Virus record (IMG/VR): IMGVR_UViG_3300042519_002574 | Location: 1-64,000 of that record | Source: a virus | Direction: 5' to 3' (one strand) | Length of the DNA: 64,000 bases | Shown: positions 43,433 to 51,094 of the stretch, piece by piece | Layout of the letters: every line of letters begins with the position of its first letter | How positions within the stretch are numbered: the stretch's first letter is position 1 | The notes under the pieces: generated by a model | The model's database searches: none | What the model was told of the DNA's origin: nothing | What the model saw: only the letters and a program-made list of their open reading frames with translations | Made by a program: the position numbers and the translations under genes

Positions 43433-44214
43433 GGTGCAAAACTCCTAACTCTAATTGTAAAACTTTCACTATTTGCAGCCGGAGTAAATGCACCACTTGT
43501 CACCACATATCCAAACAAAGAAGTGCCAGTTAGTTTATAAAGTTGGTTTAGGTTTCTCACCTCAGCAACTACACTACCACCACCACCTTGAGCTAATGAT
43601 GCAGATAAAGCTATACCTCTGGGATTGAGAATACTTGCTCTATCTCCAGAAGATATAGAAAATGGTAGATTATCAGCTATAGCTGATGGTGGGGTAACAC
43701 CGTATAAATACAAGGTAAAGGTACTCATACCTGCTGGTACTGCTGTGATATTGAAAATAATATCTAAGCTTTCAATAAATATAAACCCACCACTAGCACC
43801 AATATTCTGAAGTTCAAATACACCACCATACACATCATTAGCTGTGTAAGCTGTGGTGTTAGCAGCGCGAGTAATTGTGGTTGAGGATGCGTAAGCTAAT
43901 CCCGCAGGTGCAGCAGTCATGCTGACAGGTTGAATATTTTGGAAAAATGTACCTGTAACTGGAATAGATTTACCCCCTGTTACACCTTGTACTGCTACTG
44001 CTTTTGTTGCATCACTTCCTGGATTAGCTTGAACGGCTGTTTGATTAGTGGCACTAGCGTCACCACCAGATCCACCACTAATAGCAGTTACGAATTGTAG
44101 TAATGCTTCTACCTTCTCATCTTTAGTTAATTCAACGAAGGTCTTATTAACACCATTATCTGCTGCATAAACTTCATTGTATTTATCTATAAGTTGTTGC
44201 TTAGTTATTGTCAT
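43429..44214 (-). CDS. Tail/structural protein adjoining the fibre domain
   Basis: The start is best placed at MTITKQQLIDKYNEVYAADN (44214), 1 nt after the upstream stop; an in-frame upstream start at 44280 would overlap that gene. Residues 1-50 are helical. Residues about 60-130 contain TNQTAVQANPGSDATKAVAV, similar to linker regions of cyanophage tail proteins. The C-terminal part is a beta domain ending RVRSFAP. Its 3' end overlaps the GC-rich gene by 4 nt, and its codon use is intermediate. Confidence 0.55.
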   Translation of the reverse strand: MTITKQQLIDKYNEVYAADNGVNKTFVELTKDEKVEALLQFVTAISGGSGGDASATNQTAVQANPGSDATKAVAVQGVTGGKSIPVTGTFFQNIQPVSMTAAPAGLAYASSTTITRAANTTAYTANDVYGGVFELQNIGASGGFIFIESLDIIFNITAVPAGMSTFTLYLYGVTPPSAIADNLPFSISSGDRASILNPRGIALSASLAQGGGGSVVAEVRNLNQLYKLTGTSLFGYVVTSGAFTPAANSESFTIRVRSFAP

Positions 44215-44215
44215 A

Positions 44216-44521
44216 TTACTTAACTCGTTTGTTGTAACTACCAAATGATTCACGAATTTTAGGTGTTCTACTTGCTCCAAATGCTCGATTACTAAGTCCT
44301 TTAGGTTGAGATGGTTGAAGTGGTTTAACAGGTTGACGTGGTTTAAGTCTACTTAATAGTCCAAGTTGATTAGCTTTACGTGCAGCACCTCTAGTTGCAT
44401 AGGTTTTAGTAACTCCAGTTCTATTATTACCAAGTGATCCAACTTTAGATCCTGCAACACCAGGAACACGTTTAGAAGCAGCTTTTCTAAGTAGATTAAA
44501 TGATGGTAATTTAAATGCCAT
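44216..44521 (-). CDS. Basic hypothetical protein, 101 aa
   Basis: A strongly basic protein (SFNLLRKAASKRVPGVAGSK, then TRGAARKANQLGLLSRLKPRQP) without the tag motifs. The composition suggests nucleic-acid binding inside the virion. It lies between the fibre block and the regulator gene at 44685. Confidence 0.5.
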   Translation of the reverse strand: MAFKLPSFNLLRKAASKRVPGVAGSKVGSLGNNRTGVTKTYATRGAARKANQLGLLSRLKPRQPVKPLQPSQPKGLSNRAFGASRTPKIRESFGSYNKRVK

Positions 44522-44567
44522 ATTAATTAATGTAGTTTACTTAATTATAATTGGAAATGTTTAACTT

Positions 44568-44655
44568 GTAAGAAAAAAGGAGAATGTTATGTATTTTAAC
44601 TATTTATCAGTTATAATGAGGTGACTTAGATAGTTAGTTAGTTTGTATCTAAGTC
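44568..44655 (+). promoter_or_regulatory. Promoter and inverted repeat upstream of regulator paralogue 3
   Basis: TATAAT at 44612-44617 is a good -10; no clear -35 is seen. A 10-bp inverted repeat, GACTTAGATA (44623-44632) and TATCTAAGTC (44646-44655), lies just after it, as in paralogue 1. The iterated GTAAGAAAAAAGG word is at 44568. Confidence 0.5.
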
Positions 44656-44684
44656 AAGTGTAGTTAATTAAGGATGAATTAGTC

Positions 44685-45503
44685 ATGTCAGATAAAATTA
44701 TTGTACAACCCTCTGTTATTAATGATGTTGAGTTTTACATTACTTCAGATGGACGGGATGCTGGAGTTAGTATTAGTGGATTGGCGCGATTATGTGGAGT
44801 TACACAACAAACAATGTCTCAAAGAATAGTAAACCCATTAGCTGATAATACTGGTGTTAGTACACAGCTAAAAATGCTAGAACCTTTACTGGGTAACGTT
44901 TTTAGTCCACAGCTAGAAGGAAATAAAGATGGTGGAACTTGTAAAATTATTACATCAACAGCAGCAACTTTAATTATCGAGTATTACGCATTTGAATCTA
45001 AAGCTGCTAATGTTACCGCACGCAACACTTATCGTAAGTTGGCACAATATGGTTTCGTTAATTGGGTTAAGGATTTAACTGGTGCTGTTATTAATGATGA
45101 TAATAAAGCTATTCTTAATTCACTTAAGTTACTAAGCGATAAAGTAGATGAATTATCTAATATAACTACAGAATATAAACAACTTAGAAATGCAACAATA
45201 ACTAACTTTCCTAATCTTGATGTAATGTTAAATGAGTTAACTGTAACTACGGAATTAACAACTCATAATGGATATGTCATTTTAAGTGACTATATTAAGA
45301 GTAAGGGTTTTGTTGCAGATAAATCTACAATGCACAGATTCGCTAACTTAGTTGCTGATACTTATAAGACAACTACAGGTAATAATCCAACTAAAATTAA
45401 CGTTAAGTTAGGTAAAGGTAGATATAGACCTAATACATCAGCTTATGAAGTTGAAATGATTCCTATGTTAGATATGTGTTTTCGTAAGTTAGTTAATAGT
45501 TAA
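44685..45503 (+). CDS. Regulator-like protein, paralogue 3 of 3
   Basis: A 272-residue protein sharing FYITSDGRDAGVSISGLARL, an HTH-like CGVTQQTMSQRI, LEPLLGNVFSPQ, LIIEYYAFESKA and FVNWVKDLT with paralogues 1 and 2. The C-terminal domain keeps FANLVADTYKTTTGNNP, also close to paralogue 1 (GHLVAQTYKTLTGKNP). It is the only + strand gene here, with its own promoter-like region and terminator. Confidence 0.65.
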   Translation: MSDKIIVQPSVINDVEFYITSDGRDAGVSISGLARLCGVTQQTMSQRIVNPLADNTGVSTQLKMLEPLLGNVFSPQLEGNKDGGTCKIITSTAATLIIEYYAFESKAANVTARNTYRKLAQYGFVNWVKDLTGAVINDDNKAILNSLKLLSDKVDELSNITTEYKQLRNATITNFPNLDVMLNELTVTTELTTHNGYVILSDYIKSKGFVADKSTMHRFANLVADTYKTTTGNNPTKINVKLGKGRYRPNTSAYEVEMIPMLDMCFRKLVNS

Positions 45504-45510
45504 TAGAGTT

Positions 45511-45531
45511 AGGAGTTATTAGTTAACTCCT
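45511..45531 (+). terminator. Terminator after regulator paralogue 3
   Basis: An 8-bp perfect stem (AGGAGTTA and TAACTCCT, 5-nt loop) followed by TTTAATT, 8 nt after the stop codon. Confidence 0.8.
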
Positions 45532-45568
45532 TTTAATTAACCCAATTGGAAAATCAAATCTAGTAGAC

Positions 45569-46410
45569 TTAGACTTCTTCAATTTCAATTTCATAACCTT
45601 TCCAGAGTTTATTTTTATTTGATCTAGTTTCATAAGTAAACTCATGTTGTTTAATGTTATTTATTTTAAAGCTAGTTCCTCTCTTAAATATAACCTCTTC
45701 TTCTTTAGGATTAAACCCACGTATATCAACTGCATTAGAGTTATTTGATTTAGATTTAATCTTAAACCTCACTTTAGAATAGTTAAGGAAATCGTCATTA
45801 AATCTTTCATTAGTTGTAGCTGATGTAAATCTAGGTTCAGTTACTATACTTCCGATTTTGTAGTTAGATATTAAATCATTTGGATTAACATCTTTAACAT
45901 ATCTATAAGTCTCACTATTATTTAACTTAGGTAGTCTATCAAATAAGTTATTTAAGTTATTTACAGTTTGTTTAACTTCATCTGTAGCATCACCAGTTAT
46001 AAGATAGTTATTAATATCGTCATGTCCATCATGTTTAATATATTTATTTAAAGTAGTTTGTTCTAACTTACTTAAGTTATGTTGTTTAACGTATTTATCT
46101 TTAATTGCACCAAATAGATTACCTTCATACTCATCGTCTATTTTATTTAAATTAAACTTACTAAACAACTCATTAAAACTAAAGTTACTATTACTTAAAT
46201 AACTATTTAACTCGTTTACATTAGTTGATTTAACGGTAGTTTTAACAACCTGATTACGATTATATTGTCTAACTAATTTACCATTACGAAGATAAGATTT
46301 AACTCCTACAACTCCTAATAAACCAGTACCGAGAATTGCGCCACCAAGTAATAAGTTATTACGTTTACCTTTTTCTTACTAAATGTAGTTACATCTGATA
46401 TTAGAAACAT
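45569..46410 (-). CDS. Tagged ADP-ribosyltransferase with a one-base frame break
   Basis: The ATG at 46410 starts a tag-A-like MFLISDVTTFSKKK. After that the -1 frame must be used: KRNNLLLGGAILGTGLLGVV (glycine zipper), VKSYLRNGKLVRQYNR (tag B), and a C-terminal ADP-ribosyltransferase domain. Its catalytic motifs are ETYRYVKD (arginine motif), FTSATTNERF (STS-like) and EEEVIFKRGTSFKI (E-x-E). Adding one A to the five-A run at 46370-46374 joins everything in one frame; the genome-wide version of this word usually has six A. The break may be a sequencing error, a mutation or recoding. T4 Alt, a head-packaged ADP-ribosyltransferase injected with DNA, is the functional parallel. Confidence 0.65.
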
Positions 46411-46411
46411 A

Positions 46412-47614
46412 TTAGTTAGCAAATCTCCCTGTTCCAGATGGTTTAGTATTACGACTCCATAGATTTTTTCTCGACCACCAATTAGCCGAAAACTTATCAT
46501 CCTTAGTTAATTGACCACTTTTATTCTTAATGCCGCCACTTCTAGCTAAGTAATTTTTACGAGCTTCTGGTGAGTAATTATGTCCGTATCCGATTGCGCC
46601 GAATCTAATTACTTTGTATTTTTTCTTACCATCAACTAATTTACTAGCTAATACTATTTTCTTATGCACGCCATCGTTCGCTGCGATTGGCTTATTAGGT
46701 GTTAATGTTCTACCATCACGTAACTTTCTCTTACGTTTATCTTTACTTCCTTTGTTTCTCGCAAATGTAGCTAGTTTATTAACAGAAGTATAATAAGCAT
46801 CTGTATCTATAACTTCACGTCTAGCTATTAATTTCGCTATTCTACTTCTAGCTTTTTTTCTACTTTTACTTGTTAATTGAGAATAACCGCGTTTAGGTTT
46901 AACTCCTATTGTTTTATAAAGATCATTACTTAATGAATCATTTATAATTTTATCTGCTTTCTTTACACCATACTTTTCAGCTAATCTTCTTCTACTAGCT
47001 TGTTGTAATAGAAATACACGCTCTTGTATTTTCTTACTTCTTTGTTTCTTAATTTCTTTTAACCATTTAGCAGCTTGTTGACTATCACCAGCTAATTCTT
47101 CTAATTTTTTATAGTTTTTTAAATCATCATAAGTAATTTGTTTGTATTCATTACCTATGTTACCCGATGCTACTATTTTATCTGGTTTTATTGGTTTAGC
47201 TTTTAAATTACTATTTTTTTGTCTTATATCTCTAACTTGCTTTTTAAATGCAGTTCTACCAACTTGTTCTGCATTTACATTAGGCTTTGATAACTCTGTA
47301 GGTAAATTATTATCAGATAGTATAGTTTCGGGATTGTTAATTTTATTCTTTAAATCCTTTAACTTCTCTATTTCATTTTGTAGCTCTTTCTGTTTTTTAT
47401 TAACTGTTTGAGTAGGTATTGGTGTGTTAGGTTTAGGTACATTAATAGAAGATTTAATACCTTTACCTTTTAAAGCAAGGTAACTTAATCCTCCTAATAA
47501 TGCAGTTCCTAATACAGAATTACGAATTATAGAGTTACGTTGTTTACGTTTAACTTTATCCTTATCACCTTTACCTCGTGCGAAGTTAGCCAGATCATTG
47601 ATTAGAGTTATCAT
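46412..47614 (-). CDS. Tagged protein with giant-virus-like C-terminal domain, 400 aa
   Basis: Tag A at the start (INDLANFARGKGDKDKVKRK), then a glycine-zipper segment (LGTALLGGLSYLALKG, residues 36-51). A lysine-rich helical middle follows. A second internal tag-A copy (LATFARNKGSKDKRKRK, near residue 285) is next. The last 90 residues (VHKKIVLASKLV, then YKVIRFGAIGYGHNYSPEAR and FSANWWSRKNLWSRNT) resemble a small domain of unknown function that I associate with giant viruses of algae and marine phages. A two-module fusion is likely. Confidence 0.6.
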   Translation of the reverse strand: MITLINDLANFARGKGDKDKVKRKQRNSIIRNSVLGTALLGGLSYLALKGKGIKSSINVPKPNTPIPTQTVNKKQKELQNEIEKLKDLKNKINNPETILSDNNLPTELSKPNVNAEQVGRTAFKKQVRDIRQKNSNLKAKPIKPDKIVASGNIGNEYKQITYDDLKNYKKLEELAGDSQQAAKWLKEIKKQRSKKIQERVFLLQQASRRRLAEKYGVKKADKIINDSLSNDLYKTIGVKPKRGYSQLTSKSRKKARSRIAKLIARREVIDTDAYYTSVNKLATFARNKGSKDKRKRKLRDGRTLTPNKPIAANDGVHKKIVLASKLVDGKKKYKVIRFGAIGYGHNYSPEARKNYLARSGGIKNKSGQLTKDDKFSANWWSRKNLWSRNTKPSGTGRFAN

Positions 47615-47640
47615 AGTTAAAGTTGTTTAAGTTATCTATC

Positions 47641-47772
47641 ATGTATATTCCTAAGTCTAAATGGTATAGGTTAAGTAAGTCATTACAAAAGAGAATTAGA
47701 ACTAGAGAATCTAAAGTTAAAAATGTTAGTAGAGATAAAGTATTGCAGAAGTTATATAAACAAGTTAAATAG
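47641..47772 (+). CDS. Small basic protein, 43 aa, opposite strand
   Basis: A 43-residue lysine/arginine-rich frame (YIPKSKWYRLSKSLQKRIRT) on the + strand between two - strand tagged genes. It has no visible ribosome site. Its composition is that of a nucleic-acid-binding peptide. Coding status uncertain. Confidence 0.35.
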   Translation: MYIPKSKWYRLSKSLQKRIRTRESKVKNVSRDKVLQKLYKQVK

Positions 47773-47774
47773 AG

Positions 47775-48341
47775 TTATTTATTCTTACGTTTAGTTAACT
47801 TCTTATAAACTGCATAACTTCCACCTGCTGCTAATGCTCCAATTGCAGCACCTCCTAATAGACGTGATTTAATGATTTTATTACTTGCGTTATAAGCATC
47901 ATTTTTAAGTTGTTTAGTTATAGTACGTCTAACATTAGATTGCGATTTACCTCTATCTTTAGCTTGTTTAGTAAACTGCTCAATTAACTTATTCGGACGT
48001 TCCATAACTTCACGTAACTTATCATCGTTTATCTTAGCTCCCGTATCTCGTTTAGCTTGATATGTAAGTACCGCTACTTTCTTAGCTTCATCTACAATAC
48101 GTTTACCTGATTTAACATCATTACGATAATCATTAGCAATAAGTTCAGTTAGTTTACGTCGTTTATCCCTTATGTCTAAATTACTTACACCTAACTCACG
48201 TTTTCGTTGTTCAGTTAATGATTTAAGTCCAATCATATTAACTCCACTTCCTACAATTGCACCAAGTCCACCTACTGTACCTATGTTAACTAATCTAAGT
48301 TTACGCTTCTTCTTGTCTTTAGAACCTAGTTTACGTGCCAT
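47775..48341 (-). CDS. Tagged protein (tag A, short form), 188 aa
   Basis: Starts directly with the basic part of tag A (MARKLGSKDKKKRKLR) without the usual hydrophobic start, then a glycine zipper (IGTVGGLGAIVGSGVNMIG), a charged helical middle, and a second glycine/alanine-rich segment near the C-terminus (LGGAAIGALAAGGSYAVYK) followed by a basic end. Two putative membrane-active segments at both ends fit a virion ejection protein. Confidence 0.6.
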   Translation of the reverse strand: MARKLGSKDKKKRKLRLVNIGTVGGLGAIVGSGVNMIGLKSLTEQRKRELGVSNLDIRDKRRKLTELIANDYRNDVKSGKRIVDEAKKVAVLTYQAKRDTGAKINDDKLREVMERPNKLIEQFTKQAKDRGKSQSNVRRTITKQLKNDAYNASNKIIKSRLLGGAAIGALAAGGSYAVYKKLTKRKNK

Positions 48342-48342
48342 G

Positions 48343-48770
48343 TTATTTGAGCCTATTACGTTGTTTCTTTGCTCGTTGATTAGCTAAGTAACCCATTGTA
48401 ATTCCAGTTCCTATAGCTGCTCCTGCTAATGGTGTTGCAACTTTAAGTAATCTAGTTGCATTTCTAGTTTTATTAATAGCATTCTTATATTGATTTATTA
48501 CATCATCATTCATTGCACTGAGTCTAACGTCATTCATTAAAGTAGGTTTACGTGCAATTGCATTATCTAAATCAGTTTGAGCTAACTTAATATTTGCATC
48601 AAATCTTTTAGTTAATTTTCTACTTACACCATATCCAATTGTTCCACCTACCGCAGATCCCGCTATTGCGTAGTTCCTTGTTTCTTACGTTCATTAATTA
48701 GATCACTTCTAGTTAAACCAAATTAATTGCGTCGTTTAACTTTATCCTTACTACCAATACGTCTAGCCAT
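48343..48770 (-). pseudogene. Decayed tagged gene
   Basis: Begins MARRIGSKDKVKRRN (tag A) at 48770, then meets an in-frame TAA; the same frame remains sensible (FGLTRSDLINERKKQG) until a one-base frame change just after a GTAAGAAAC copy near 48683, after which another frame reads AIAGSAVGGTIGYGVSRKLT and continues to KKQRNRLK at 48343. The C-terminal part keeps a second glycine zipper (LAGAAIGTGITMGYLANQ). One stop and one frameshift make it a probable pseudogene; the last 64 residues could still be translated from an internal ATG at 48537. Confidence 0.6.
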
Positions 48771-48771
48771 A

Positions 48772-49692
48772 TTATTTCCCTTTGTTACGTTTATATGAGG
48801 TTACTTTAACTATTTTACCCGATTTAGATTTGCGATTGTATGATTTAACATTACCAAGTGATTCCATTGTTTTCTTACCTAAATAAGCAGTTGCTAATCC
48901 ACCAGCACCTAATATTCCTAATCCTGCTGCTACACGACTCTTATTTGCTCCCATTAATCTAGCAGCACCTTTAATATAATTACCTTTACCATATCTTTTT
49001 AATGTGTCCTTAACTGCTGCAAATCTATTACCGAATACTTTAACTTTCTTCGCGGATTTAAGTGCTACATCATCTGAATCTGGTATGAAGTTCTTATCGA
49101 AGTATCTGTCAGATCCGCCAATATATAATGTTTTACCTCTAAGTCCAGTTAATCCTAAACCAATACTAGGTAACGCTTTAACAGCATCTTTAGAATCTTT
49201 AATATCTAATTTTTGTCCAGTTAATCCACGATACATACCCCGTTGCATCTTTCTATGCAGTACATTAGTAATTGGATTTTTAGGAGCGTCTATATATTTA
49301 GTAGCTTCAGGTATTGGTACTCTAGTACCATCATCTAATAATTCTTCTGCTGTTTCCGATATAACTTTATGATTTTTATGACGACCTGTAATGTGAATAT
49401 AATTTTTAGAATTTTTAATATATTCTTGATTATTTATTGCCGCACTTGCACCAGTTCCACCATAATTAGGATCTAGATAACCACCATTCTTCAATATAGA
49501 TTTAGCATTTTTTCTACTTGTACTATGTGATTCAAGTCTGACACCTAATGCTCTTGGAATGCCGGATCTAATAGTTTGTTGTCCTAATAATGCAGTACCT
49601 GTTCCATATAATCCAGCTTTAATATAGTTAGGTTGATTACGTTTATCTTTTTTCTTATTCATAACAAAAATGATGATAATTACTACCATCAT
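48772..49692 (-). CDS. Tagged protein with possible ADP-ribosyltransferase-like fold, tag B at C-terminus
   Basis: The start may be 49692 (a hydrophobic MMVVIIIIFV) or the internal ATG at 49662 (MNKKKDKRNQPNYIKAGLYG). A short glycine zipper follows. Residues about 50-120 have RLESHSTSRKNAKSILKNGG, a pattern similar to the H-x-T motif and following helix of diphtheria-toxin/PARP/DarT-like enzymes; this is suggestive only. The end reads ESLGNVKSYNRKSKSGKIVK, a tag-B-like motif, here C-terminal. It directly follows the endonuclease gene. Confidence 0.5.
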   Translation of the reverse strand: MMVVIIIIFVMNKKKDKRNQPNYIKAGLYGTGTALLGQQTIRSGIPRALGVRLESHSTSRKNAKSILKNGGYLDPNYGGTGASAAINNQEYIKNSKNYIHITGRHKNHKVISETAEELLDDGTRVPIPEATKYIDAPKNPITNVLHRKMQRGMYRGLTGQKLDIKDSKDAVKALPSIGLGLTGLRGKTLYIGGSDRYFDKNFIPDSDDVALKSAKKVKVFGNRFAAVKDTLKRYGKGNYIKGAARLMGANKSRVAAGLGILGAGGLATAYLGKKTMESLGNVKSYNRKSKSGKIVKVTSYKRNKGK

Positions 49693-49721
49693 TATAAGTG
49701 TTATTTGCTTCGCTGTTAATG

Positions 49722-51023
49722 TCAGTTTTCTATCTTAATGCACGTCCAGTTTTTGTGATGTTTAATTTTACCCTTAATTACTTTAATTAAACAACTACCA
49801 TCTAGACCACGTGATTCTTTAAGGTGAACTAATCCATAACAACATAACTGTTCATTAGTTATTAAGTTAGTTAATAGGTAACGTTTATTAACTACTTGTT
49901 GCCAACTCTTTTTAGCATCATTGATTAACTTATCTTCAGCTAACTTAGCAGCTTTATCAGCTAATAACTTATCTCTTGTTTCCTCTGATTCATTAGCTCT
50001 AACACAACTCCAACCGTTAATTTTGCGACCATAACGAGGACTATTTGGATTCATTAATGGGTACACCGCTTTAGCATTTAATCCAGTTTCTTCAGTTAAA
50101 TCTTCCATACCGTAACGACAGAAACTAACACCTTCAGGTGTTGTCAATATGAAGCGTTCAGCATCTGGTAGATATTGTTTAATAATTGGTTCTGCATTAA
50201 TATCTCTAACTTGATAACCGTTAATTAAATTAGCGTTATTAATGTGATGTGATATTGTCTTCTGACATATATCTAATTTAAGTTGTTCTTTAATAGCATC
50301 AATACCATAAGAACAAAAACTGTAGTTATCTTTATTTAAACTAATACATTCGTATTTGTTAACGTAATCTAAATATGTTTTATCTACAGTTACATAATCA
50401 TCATTAAGTGATTTAACTTTATAACCTTTATGATTAGTCATCTTATTACGAGCAACTTTAATTAAACTACTTACATCTAAATCTAGTTGTTGTAAGTGAG
50501 TTACACCGTAAGTACAATACTCAATTCCATCTGGTGTAGTTATTAAGTAACGACGATTTCTAACTAAACTATTACCTCGTTTTAATTTAGCTTCAGAGGT
50601 ATTGTTTTTTAATCTAGCAGAAATTAAAGTGCTACCTAACATAGAAGCTCGATAACTTTTATTCTGCCAACGACTCGTCATCGTTCTTTTTAAATACTCT
50701 TTACCTTCAGGTGTTAGAAAACAACCTTTACCACCATTTAATACGTTATAACCGTTAGGTGTTAAAGCATTATATTCTTTAATAAAATAAACTTCAGTTT
50801 TATCAATTTCTGACTGATCTGTTGTTTCTAAAGTTTTAATAATTTCAATTTTAAATTTATCTACACCATATTTCTTAATTGCTTTTGATAATAAACTTTT
50901 AGTTCCAACATAATTACCGGCTCTAATATGTTCTGACCAACGCTTTTCAATTGTCCTATTTGTTTGTCCAACATATTTTTTATCATTAATTGAGTTTGTC
51001 ACCAAATAAATAAATTGTGGCAT
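49722..51023 (-). CDS. GIY-YIG homing endonuclease with four NUMOD-like repeats
   Basis: The N-terminal 90 residues form a GIY-YIG nuclease: FIYLVTNSINDKKYVGQT, KRWSEHIR and the acidic DKTEVYFIKEYN, followed by GYNVLNGGKG. The rest contains four related DNA-binding repeats (TPDGIEYCTYGVTHLQQLDL; YSFCSYGIDAIKEQLKLD; TPEGVSFCRYGMEDLTEETG; NEQLCCYGLVHLKESRGLD), each followed by an IKV...HKG-type ending. Such enzymes cut a specific target to spread themselves and neighbouring introns. It lies outside the intron, 72 nt after the capsid gene's second exon, with its own extended -10 promoter. Confidence 0.85.
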   Translation of the reverse strand: MPQFIYLVTNSINDKKYVGQTNRTIEKRWSEHIRAGNYVGTKSLLSKAIKKYGVDKFKIEIIKTLETTDQSEIDKTEVYFIKEYNALTPNGYNVLNGGKGCFLTPEGKEYLKRTMTSRWQNKSYRASMLGSTLISARLKNNTSEAKLKRGNSLVRNRRYLITTPDGIEYCTYGVTHLQQLDLDVSSLIKVARNKMTNHKGYKVKSLNDDYVTVDKTYLDYVNKYECISLNKDNYSFCSYGIDAIKEQLKLDICQKTISHHINNANLINGYQVRDINAEPIIKQYLPDAERFILTTPEGVSFCRYGMEDLTEETGLNAKAVYPLMNPNSPRYGRKINGWSCVRANESEETRDKLLADKAAKLAEDKLINDAKKSWQQVVNKRYLLTNLITNEQLCCYGLVHLKESRGLDGSCLIKVIKGKIKHHKNWTCIKIEN

Positions 51024-51049
51024 AATAATCTCATTTACGTCATAAGATC

Positions 51050-51058
51050 ATTATACCA
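51050..51058 (-). promoter_or_regulatory. Extended -10 promoter of the endonuclease gene
   Basis: On the - strand TGGTATAAT lies 27 nt upstream of the ATG. It combines a perfect -10 hexamer with the TG of an extended -10 element; no -35 was seen. Confidence 0.6.
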
Positions 51059-51094
51059 CAACTTAAACTCGGTCTAGTTAGAAATAGGGAATTA

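Noticed and set aside
42788-43448. Open frames on the + strand in the GC-rich block
   Set aside because: GC-rich DNA has few stops, so several frames stay open; only the - strand frame shows a recognisable domain and fits the operon.
46360-46380. Programmed frameshifting as the certain explanation for the ART gene
   Set aside because: The site is G AAA AAG, weaker than standard slippery heptamers, and a missing A in a homopolymer is the simpler explanation.
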